This document shows positions 57,401 to 64,000 of a stretch of DNA of 64,000 nucleotides, piece after piece. The notes beneath the pieces are model-generated. The model saw only the letters and a list, made by a program, of their open reading frames with translations. It had not been told where the DNA came from and made no database searches. Origin of the DNA: Micromonospora sp. NBC_00389 (GTDB lineage: Bacteria; Actinomycetota; Actinomycetes; Mycobacteriales; Micromonosporaceae); the NCBI RefSeq assembly GCF_036059255.1, contig NZ_CP107947.1, forward strand, positions 3,162,001 to 3,226,000, written 5' to 3'. The position numbers and the translations under genes are program-made. Position 1 is the stretch's first letter; every line of letters starts with the position of its first letter.

Positions 57401-57904
57401 ATGCGGTGTCCGTACTGCCGGCACGCTGACTCCCGGGTGGTCGACTCGCGGGAGGCCGACGACGGCCAGCTCATCCGACGGCGACGGTCCTGCCCGGAGT
57501 GCGGCAAGCGGTTCACCACCGTCGAGGAGGCGGTCCTCGCGGTCGTCAAGCGCAGCGGGGTGACCGAGCCGTTCAGCCGTACGAAGATCATCGGCGGGGT
57601 GCGCAAGGCGTGCCAGGGTCGGCCGGTCGACGAGGACTCGATCGCGCTGCTGGCCCAGAAGGTCGAGGAGACCGTACGGGCCAAGGGCGCGGCCGAGATC
57701 CCCAGCCACGACGTGGGGCTGGCCATCCTGGGCCCTCTGCGGGACCTGGACGAGGTGGCGTACCTGCGGTTCGCCAGCGTCTACCGGTCCTTCGACTCGC
57801 TCGCCGACTTCGAGCAGGAGATCGAGACATTGCGGGCCGCCGCCCGCGCCCGGGAGGGCGCGGTGGAGGCCGGGGCGGCGGGGACCGCCGGCCGTACCAA
57901 TTGA
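57401..57904 (+). CDS. nrdR: NrdR, ribonucleotide reductase repressor
   Basis: 167 residues from ATG 57401 with AGGAGGT upstream. The zinc ribbon has Cys3, Cys6, Cys31 and Cys34 ([18 protein letters not shown]), followed by an ATP-cone domain (about 46-136: [20 protein letters not shown], then [30 protein letters not shown]). It binds NrdR boxes when loaded with ATP/dATP and represses reductase genes. nrdJ follows 62 bp later. The tail (about 140-167) is Ala/Gly-rich. Confidence 0.95.
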   Translation: MRCPYCRHADSRVVDSREADDGQLIRRRRSCPECGKRFTTVEEAVLAVVKRSGVTEPFSRTKIIGGVRKACQGRPVDEDSIALLAQKVEETVRAKGAAEIPSHDVGLAILGPLRDLDEVAYLRFASVYRSFDSLADFEQEIETLRAAARAREGAVEAGAAGTAGRTN

Positions 57905-57966
57905 GGTTTGTGTTGCTGACAGGTGGACGCGCGGCGGGTGACCGCGTGGACGAGGGGGCGGATGAG

Positions 57967-60858
57967 ATGTCGGGGGATGGTGTGACGACAAGCAGGTCAC
58001 GGAGCAAGGCCAGCGCGAGCGCCGGGCTGAAGATCGAGCGCGTGTGGACGACCGAGGGGGTCCACCCGTACGACGAGATCGCCTGGGAGCGCCGCGACGT
58101 CGTGATGACGAACTGGCGGGACGGCTCGATCAACTTCGAGCAGCGCGGGGTGGAGTTCCCGGAGTCGTGGAGCGTCAACGCGGCCAACATCGTGACCACG
58201 AAGTACTTCCGGGGCGCGGTGGGCACCCCGGAGCGGGAGTGGTCGCTCAAGCAGTTGATCGACCGGGTGGTCAGCACCTACCGCACCGCGGGTGAGGAGT
58301 ACGGCTACTTCGCCAGCCCGGCCGACGCCGAGATCTTCGGGCACGAGCTGACCTGGATGCTGCTGCACCAGGTGTTCAGCTTCAACTCGCCGGTCTGGTT
58401 CAACGTCGGCACGCCGTCGCCGCAGCAGGTCAGCGCCTGCTTCATCCTGGCCGTCGACGATTCGATGGACTCGATCCTCGACTGGTACAAGGAGGAGGGG
58501 CTGATCTTCAAGGGCGGCTCCGGCTCCGGCGTCAACCTGTCGCGGATCCGCTCCTCCCGGGAGCTGCTCTCCTCCGGTGGCACCGCCTCCGGCCCGGTCA
58601 GCTTCATGCGCGGTGCGGACGCCTCCGCCGGCACCATCAAGTCCGGCGGCGCGACCCGGCGGGCGGCCAAGATGGTCATCCTCGACGTGGACCACCCGGA
58701 CATCGAAGAGTTCGTGGTCACCAAGGCGCGCGAGGAGAACAAGATCCGCGCCCTGCGCGACGCCGGGTTCGACATGGACCTCGGCGGCGCCGACATCGTC
58801 AGCGTGCAGTACCAGAACGCCAACAACTCGGTCCGGGTCTCCGACGAGTTCATGTCGGCGGTGCAGAACGGCGGCGGCTTCGACCTGCGCGGCCGGCTGG
58901 ACGGCGCGGTGATCGACACCGTCGACGCCAAGAAGCTGTTCCGCACCATCGCCCAGGCCGCCTGGGAGTGTGCCGACCCCGGCCTGCAGTACGACGACAC
59001 CATCAACGACTGGCACACCTGCCCGGAGACCGGCCGGATCACCGCGTCGAACCCGTGCTCGGAGTACCTGCACCTGGACAACTCCTCGTGCAACCTGGCC
59101 TCGCTCAACCTGATGAAGTTCCTCCGCGCCGACGGTGGCTTCGAGGTGGAGAAGTTCGTCAAGTCGATCGAGATGGTCATCACCGCCATGGACATCTCGA
59201 TCTGCTTCGCCGACTTCCCCACCGAGAAGATCGGTGAGACCACCCGCGCCTACCGGCAGCTCGGCATCGGCTACGCCAACCTGGGCGCCCTGCTGATGGC
59301 CACTGGCCTGCCGTACGACTCGGAGCAGGGCCGTTCGGTCGCCGCGGCGATCACCTCGCTGATGAACGGCACCGCGTACCGCCGCTCGGCCGAGCTGGCC
59401 GGCATCGTGGGCCCGTACGACGGCTACGCCCGCAACGCCGAGCCGCACAAGCGGGTCATGCGCAAGCACGCCGCCGCCAACGACGAGATCAAGCCCACCA
59501 GCACGGTGGCCACCGCGATCGTCCGCGAGGCGACCAAGCAGTGGACCCAGGGCAACAAGATCGGTGACAAGAACGGCTGGCGCAACTCGCAGGCCAGCGT
59601 CCTCGCGCCGACCGGCACCATCGGCCTGATGATGGACTGCGACACCACCGGCGTCGAGCCGGACCTGGCGCTGGTCAAGTTCAAGAAGCTGGTCGGCGGC
59701 GGCTCGATGCAGATCGTCAACCAGACCGTGCCGCGCGCCCTGCGTAGCCTCGGCTACCCCGAGGAGCAGGTCGAGGCGATCGTCGAGCACATCGCCGACC
59801 ACGGCCACGTGGTGGACGCCCCCGGCCTCAAGCCGGAGCACTACCCGGTCTTCGACTGCGCGATGGGTGAGCGGTCGATCGCCCCGATGGGCCACGTGCG
59901 GATGATGGCAGCCGTCCAGCCGTTCATCTCCGGCGCCATCTCCAAGACGGTCAACATGCCCGAGCAGGCCACCGTCGAGGACGTCGAGAAGATCTACTTC
60001 GAGGGCTGGAAGCTCGGCCTCAAGGCGCTGGCGATCTACCGGGACAACTGCAAGGTCGGCCAGCCGCTCTCGGTGGCCAAGCCGAACAAGACCACCGCCC
60101 CGGCCGCCGTCGAGGCCGCCAAGGCCGCGCCGGTCGTCGAGAAGGTCGTCGAGTACCGGCCGGTGCGCAAGCGTCTGCCGAAGAAGCGCCCGTCCGAGAC
60201 GGTCTCCTTCTCCGTCGGCGGTGCCGAGGGCTACCTCACCGCGTCGTCCTACCCGGACGACGGCCTCGGTGAGGTCTTCCTCAAGATGTCCAAGCAGGGC
60301 TCCACCCTGGCCGGTGTGATGGACGCCTTCTCGGTGGCCATCAGCATCGGGCTGCAGTACGGCGTGCCGCTGGAGACGTTCGTCAGCAAGTTCACCAACA
60401 TGCGCTTCGAGCCGGCCGGCATGACCGACGATCCGGACGTGCGCATGGCGGCGTCGGTGATGGACTACATCTTCCGTCGCCTGGCGCTGGACTTCCTGCC
60501 CTACGAGCGCCGGGCCGAGCTGGGCATCTTCACGGCCAGCGAGCGGGCCGCCCAGTTGCGGGCCGAGGCTGAGGCGGAGAGCGCCGCGGTGACCGGTGCG
60601 GAGCTCACCGCGATGGCGTCCTCGGCGCCGGTGGAGGCCCCGGCCAAGCCGGAGCCCGTCGCCCAGCCGGCCCAGGAACTCGCCGAGGTGGCCGCCGCCA
60701 AGCCGGCCCCGAACGTGGGTTCCAGCACCGAGTTGCTGGAGGCCGTGATCGGCAAGGCCGCCGACGCGCCGCTCTGCTTCACCTGCGGTACGAAGATGCG
60801 CCCCGCCGGTAGCTGCTACGTCTGCGAGGGCTGCGGCTCCACCAGCGGCTGCAGCTGA
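57967..60858 (+). CDS. nrdJ: NrdJ, vitamin B12-dependent class II ribonucleotide reductase
   Basis: 963 residues from ATG 57967. The catalytic barrel shows VFSFNSPVWFNVGTPSPQQVSACFILAVDD, then FKGGSGSGVNLSRIRSS, NPCSEYLHLDNSSCNLASLNL (active-site Cys region) and SVLAPTGTIGLMMDCDTTGVEP. A C-terminal region follows (about 730 on: RLPKKRPSETVSFSVGGAEG). The tail has the redox-active/zinc cysteines in CFTCGTKMRPAGSCYVCEGCGSTSGC. It reduces ribonucleotides to deoxyribonucleotides using adenosylcobalamin. No N-terminal ATP-cone is evident. It makes a two-gene operon with nrdR. A strong terminator follows. Confidence 0.96.
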   Translation: MSGDGVTTSRSRSKASASAGLKIERVWTTEGVHPYDEIAWERRDVVMTNWRDGSINFEQRGVEFPESWSVNAANIVTTKYFRGAVGTPEREWSLKQLIDRVVSTYRTAGEEYGYFASPADAEIFGHELTWMLLHQVFSFNSPVWFNVGTPSPQQVSACFILAVDDSMDSILDWYKEEGLIFKGGSGSGVNLSRIRSSRELLSSGGTASGPVSFMRGADASAGTIKSGGATRRAAKMVILDVDHPDIEEFVVTKAREENKIRALRDAGFDMDLGGADIVSVQYQNANNSVRVSDEFMSAVQNGGGFDLRGRLDGAVIDTVDAKKLFRTIAQAAWECADPGLQYDDTINDWHTCPETGRITASNPCSEYLHLDNSSCNLASLNLMKFLRADGGFEVEKFVKSIEMVITAMDISICFADFPTEKIGETTRAYRQLGIGYANLGALLMATGLPYDSEQGRSVAAAITSLMNGTAYRRSAELAGIVGPYDGYARNAEPHKRVMRKHAAANDEIKPTSTVATAIVREATKQWTQGNKIGDKNGWRNSQASVLAPTGTIGLMMDCDTTGVEPDLALVKFKKLVGGGSMQIVNQTVPRALRSLGYPEEQVEAIVEHIADHGHVVDAPGLKPEHYPVFDCAMGERSIAPMGHVRMMAAVQPFISGAISKTVNMPEQATVEDVEKIYFEGWKLGLKALAIYRDNCKVGQPLSVAKPNKTTAPAAVEAAKAAPVVEKVVEYRPVRKRLPKKRPSETVSFSVGGAEGYLTASSYPDDGLGEVFLKMSKQGSTLAGVMDAFSVAISIGLQYGVPLETFVSKFTNMRFEPAGMTDDPDVRMAASVMDYIFRRLALDFLPYERRAELGIFTASERAAQLRAEAEAESAAVTGAELTAMASSAPVEAPAKPEPVAQPAQELAEVAAAKPAPNVGSSTELLEAVIGKAADAPLCFTCGTKMRPAGSCYVCEGCGSTSGCS

Positions 60859-60935
60859 GACTGACCATTCTCGGCGTGTCCCCTCCAGGGGCACCTTGAG
60901 ATCGAAGAGTCATCGGCGAGTCTGACCAAAGGGAT

Positions 60936-60963
60936 GTCCCCCGGACGCTACCGTCCGGGGGAC
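60936..60963 (+). terminator. intrinsic terminator after nrdJ
   Basis: GTCCCCCGGACG (60936-60947) pairs perfectly with CGTCCGGGGGAC (60952-60963) around CTAC and is followed by TTT. It is the end of the nrdR-nrdJ transcript and the boundary to the recombinase region. Confidence 0.8.
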
Positions 60964-61038
60964 TTTCCGTTGCTCAGGACGCGGACACGACCTGGGTTCG
61001 GCAGGCAACGACACCTGACCGAAGGAGGACCCGATCCC

Positions 61039-62430
61039 GTGCCGCACACCATCAAGGTCAACGAACCCATCGAGTACGACCCAGCCCTCGTGGCCGCCGT
61101 GCTCGGCGAGGACGCCCTGCCCATCGACGTGACCGACCGCGCCCTCGCGCCGTTCATCACCGTCAACGGCCGCATCCACACCCCGACCAGCAACTTCCTG
61201 CGCCACCACTGCACCATCCGGCCGAACCTCGCCACCGCCCGCCGCCTCGCCTCCGACCTCGCCGGCTGGCTCGACTACCTCTGCAACACCCGCGGCCTGC
61301 ACCCCTACGAGGACCGCCGCGACCCCGCCCTCACCGCGACCGAGGACCACTTCGCCGCCTACTACCGCCAGCGCCAGTACGGCACCGACGACAAGGCCCG
61401 GTTCACCTCCGGCGGCTGGGCGCACGCCGCGTCCGCGATCAAACGCTTCTACGAGTACGCCCAGCGCCACTACCAGCACCTACCCCCATTCGAGATCATC
61501 ACGGTCACCCGGCGAGATGGCGGCACGGGCACCACGATCGCCAAGTACCAACCTCGCCGCCGCAACACCGGCTCGGCCGGCATCCCGATCACGCCCGAGT
61601 TTGCCCAGTACCTGCTCATGGGTGCGCTCCGCACTGACCTCGACGGCAACCAGGTCCCTTACCTCGGCGCCGACCGCGACCACGCGCTTTTCGCGCTCGG
61701 CCTGGCCACCGGCGTCCGCCGCAACAACCTCGCCAACATCACTGTCTACGAGATTCCACCGGCGAGCAGGCTCCCGCTCACCACGATGCGGGTCGCCGAC
61801 CACATCACCAAGGGCGACGCTGGTGGCGACGCTCTCGTGTTCACCCACCACCTCGCCGCGGTCCGGGAGTACCTCGACGGCGCACGCGCCGACCTGGTCG
61901 CCCGCACGACCTACCGCCCGGCTCGGCCGCTGCACATCGAATCCGCCGACTCCACCACGGTCCGCTACCGGACCCCCGACGATCCCGACACGGTCGCGAG
62001 CAAGCGATGGACCGACGCGGACGCGGACTTCCGCCGCCGACTCGTCACGCCCGAGGGCGCAAGCCCGGTTGTCTTCCTCAACGAGTACACCGGCGAGCCG
62101 CTCGCCTACCGCAGCCTCCAGCACGCCATCGAAACCGCGCGCACATTCGTACGCGAACGCATCGACCGCGACTTCCCGGAGAACTACAGGATCCACGACC
62201 TCCGCCACACCTACGCCGTTCATCTCACCGTCGCGATCTACCGAGGCGTCGTCGCGGACATCGTTGAAAAGCAACGGCGCGACGACTGGACGGTCGACCA
62301 CATCGCCGCCGCCGTCGAACTCGTCAAGTTCTCCCTTGGCCACGCCAGCGAACAATCCACTCGCCTCTACACCCAAACCGCACACCGATTCCTCGGAATC
62401 CCGGTCGACCACTTCGTCGGACGGTTCTGA
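61039..62430 (+). CDS. tyrosine recombinase (integrase)
   Basis: 463 residues from GTG 61039, with GAAGGAGGA upstream. A core-binding N-terminal region (LASDLAGWLDYLCNTRG; DHFAAYYRQRQY) is followed by a complete catalytic set: Arg in LATGVRRNNL (Arg227/228), HDLRHTY (His386, Arg389), GHASEQSTRLYTQ (His435, Tyr444). This Arg-His-Arg-His-Tyr pattern indicates an active site-specific recombinase. It overlaps the next ORF by one base (TGATG), so the two are made together. Multi-recombinase pairs or trios occur in Tn554-like and RIT elements. The exact element type is not resolved. Confidence 0.88.
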   Translation: MPHTIKVNEPIEYDPALVAAVLGEDALPIDVTDRALAPFITVNGRIHTPTSNFLRHHCTIRPNLATARRLASDLAGWLDYLCNTRGLHPYEDRRDPALTATEDHFAAYYRQRQYGTDDKARFTSGGWAHAASAIKRFYEYAQRHYQHLPPFEIITVTRRDGGTGTTIAKYQPRRRNTGSAGIPITPEFAQYLLMGALRTDLDGNQVPYLGADRDHALFALGLATGVRRNNLANITVYEIPPASRLPLTTMRVADHITKGDAGGDALVFTHHLAAVREYLDGARADLVARTTYRPARPLHIESADSTTVRYRTPDDPDTVASKRWTDADADFRRRLVTPEGASPVVFLNEYTGEPLAYRSLQHAIETARTFVRERIDRDFPENYRIHDLRHTYAVHLTVAIYRGVVADIVEKQRRDDWTVDHIAAAVELVKFSLGHASEQSTRLYTQTAHRFLGIPVDHFVGRF

Positions 62431-64000
62431 TGGCACACGCAACCCGCGGCCACCGCAGCGGCACCTACGAAATCGAGCGCATCAACAAGGTCGACAAGCG
62501 ACGACTGTCCATCACCTTCCAACACGCCGCCGCCTACCAGCCACAAGTTGTCACGCTGCACGTCGACCACACCCCGGCCGCCGAGCAGATGCTGCAAGCC
62601 ATGGCCGACTCGATCAAGGTCGGCGACAACGGAGACGCAGACTCCGCGTGGGAGTCCTCGGAGACTCTGCGACAGGCGAGATGGCAGGCAACGACGATGC
62701 TCAACCGTCTGGCTGAGCGCGGATTCGATACATTCGCCGATGCGCGGCTCGACGTTGCCACGCTCAGGTGGCTCTACGAGCCTATGCACAGCAATACAAA
62801 AAGGTCGGCTTGCTGGCTCTTGGCCCGTGCCGTTCGGGATAACCACCCGAACGGTGTGGCCATTAGCCGGGCATTGAAGAACAGCCGCTTCCAGGTCGAG
62901 GAATCCACGCCGTTCATCTACGACGACGCAGTCAGCGACGCCATCGAGGCAGCGGCCAAGGCCGTCTACACCGAATACTTCACTGCTCAGCGGGAGATCT
63001 TCGAGCGGCTCGGGTACGACGTTACCGGCCGCGAGTGGCTCCGCGTTCCGGCCCAGGAACTCATCGACTGGGCGGTACGCGCACAGCCCGACGTCTCCCG
63101 GCCCGGCGCTCCGCAGCCGTCACTTGTCGCGTCGTACGAGCAGCAGATCGCTTGGGCACTGACCCACCCGCGCATGTTCGGCTACATCAAGTACAACCGG
63201 ACCAGTCCGCTCCGCGGACCGCAGATCAAGGCAATCGGCCGCGCGCTCTACCCGGACAACATCCTGATCACCGCCGCGCTGATCCTGCACTGCCTCGGCG
63301 AGAACAGCGGATTCAACGCCTCCGTCCTGCTGCAGAAGGACGCCGACACCCTCACCTTCCTGGGTAGCGACCACGCCCTCGAACACAACGTCAAAGCCCG
63401 CAACCACTCCGAGGACACCCGGCCCACCCGCCTGACCTCCATCTACACCTCGGGCGGGGTCGTCGAGACGATGACCGGCCTCACCCGGTTCGCACGACAC
63501 TCACGACGCGACCTCATAACCCCTGCAGGCACCCTCGCAGCCGTCGTCGACCGCCTCTACGTCGAACACGCTTCCGAACCCGTCGAAGCCCAGGTCATCA
63601 ACGAGTTTCGGCGCATCAACGCCTGGAAGTCACCGATCTTCGACAAGCACTGGGACGGAGCCACAGCCGGCCCTCGCAGCGACGTTTCCCTCCGGCTGTC
63701 GGCGCTGCGCTACGTCGCCCAGCGCCGGGCAATGGGAGAGGGCCTCACCGCGGACGTCCACGGCCACACGCCGAGTACGAAACTGCACTACACCGCGCAC
63801 GTGCTGCCCGACCACGTCTTCAACAAGCACGCCACCGCGGCACAGAACGCCTTCCACGACGACGCCGTCGCCGGGTTCACCGTCGTCGCCGACGCCACCG
63901 AAGGCCCGGCCGCCGACCTGGCCGCCGTCGACCCTGACGAGATCATGGACGTCGAGATCGGCGTATGCACCTCCGGCGGCAACGCGCCGGACGGCTCCGG
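62430..64000 (+). CDS. large recombinase-like accessory protein, partial (runs off right edge)
   Basis: Open from ATG 62430 (MAHATRGHRSGTYEIERINK) to the window end: 523 codons with no stop. The start overlaps the integrase stop in TGATG. The distal part resembles a degenerate tyrosine-recombinase C-terminus: RLSALRYVAQRRAMGEGLTAD, then VHGHTPSTKLHYTAHVL (His444, His446, Tyr454), but a clear HxxR box is missing. The long N-terminal region is unique to me. The A+T-rich codons near 62785-62850 differ from the neighbouring core genes. By analogy with TnpB of Tn554 (about 630 residues), it may assist the integrase, but this is inference. Confidence 0.6.
   Translation, partial: MAHATRGHRSGTYEIERINKVDKRRLSITFQHAAAYQPQVVTLHVDHTPAAEQMLQAMADSIKVGDNGDADSAWESSETLRQARWQATTMLNRLAERGFDTFADARLDVATLRWLYEPMHSNTKRSACWLLARAVRDNHPNGVAISRALKNSRFQVEESTPFIYDDAVSDAIEAAAKAVYTEYFTAQREIFERLGYDVTGREWLRVPAQELIDWAVRAQPDVSRPGAPQPSLVASYEQQIAWALTHPRMFGYIKYNRTSPLRGPQIKAIGRALYPDNILITAALILHCLGENSGFNASVLLQKDADTLTFLGSDHALEHNVKARNHSEDTRPTRLTSIYTSGGVVETMTGLTRFARHSRRDLITPAGTLAAVVDRLYVEHASEPVEAQVINEFRRINAWKSPIFDKHWDGATAGPRSDVSLRLSALRYVAQRRAMGEGLTADVHGHTPSTKLHYTAHVLPDHVFNKHATAAQNAFHDDAVAGFTVVADATEGPAADLAAVDPDEIMDVEIGVCTSGGNAPDGS

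Larger units (their letters stand above)
60964..64000 (+). mobile_element. integrated mobile region downstream of nrdJ (left part)
   Basis: A tyrosine recombinase and its coupled partner follow directly after the nrdJ terminator, and codon use shifts away from that of the core genes. The left boundary is between 60964 and 61038. No tRNA target or clear attachment repeat can be seen. The right end is outside the window. Confidence 0.5.

Noticed and set aside
57997..60894. A 965-codon antisense frame under nrdJ
   Set aside because: Shadow ORF. nrdJ is unambiguous on the plus strand.

Overview
This 64 kb window has very high G+C, frequent GTG starts, four-base ATGA/GTGA gene overlaps and several apparently leaderless promoters. 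With recA-recX, lexA-nrdR-nrdJ, hflX, dapF, miaA, miaB, gluABCD and an Mrp antiporter operon, it looks like the chromosome of a filamentous actinomycete. By gene order and protein style the best guess is a Micromonosporaceae member (Micromonospora/Salinispora-like); this is inference, since no rRNA is present. I recognised no tRNA, rRNA or CRISPR array.

Layout: 1-1.1 kb is the right part of an IS607-family element (tnpB running off the left edge, tnpA frameshifted) abutting the 3' remnant of an SH3-domain protein. 1.6-2.6 kb holds a CPCC cysteine-rich protein and a frameshifted lipoprotein gene. 2.7-7.5 kb is a large Lhr helicase. 7.6-14.2 kb has a small gene and the mrpA-C-D-E-F-G cation/proton antiporter operon (mrpB fused to mrpA). 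14.3-17.9 kb has two CorC/hemolysin-like proteins and a Spo0M-like protein. 17.9-23.9 kb has a LysE exporter, a PPOX-GNAT fusion with a divergent MocR regulator, a tiny membrane protein, UdgX, an MFS transporter and DUF3046. 23.9-26.6 kb is recA-recX plus a BKACE-family enzyme. 27.1-32.5 kb has RNase Y and the gluABCD uptake operon. 32.7-34.7 kb has selD, an unknown gene and DUF2277.

34.8-44.1 kb is the most interesting part: a compact fxs operon. It has a 62-residue FxSxx-COOH precursor (fxsA, C-terminus FNSSI), the radical SAM/SPASM maturase FxsB with a C-terminal HEXXH domain, an AAC(3)-type acetyltransferase, two TIR-like proteins (the second is FxsC) and a giant ParA-like/TIR-like/NB-ARC/TPR protein (FxsT). 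From family knowledge FxsB makes a three-residue cyclophane (triceptide). The TIR and STAND partners suggest that the peptide acts in signalling or an immune-like switch, but the biological role is unknown.

44.1-57 kb is core metabolism and information processing: alpha/beta hydrolase, miaB, DUF349, extradiol-dioxygenase-like protein, miaA, dapF, NAD-malic enzyme, hflX, a secreted propeller-like membrane protein with a VYGGG-repeat tail, and lexA. The lexA-nrdR intergenic region carries several SOS-box-like sites, and recA has one too. nrdR-nrdJ follows (B12-dependent ribonucleotide reductase). From 61 kb to the right edge is a mobile region with a tyrosine recombinase and a one-base-overlapping large second recombinase-like ORF that leaves the window. 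Several gene ends carry long perfect inverted repeats of unrelated sequence, probably acting as terminators.
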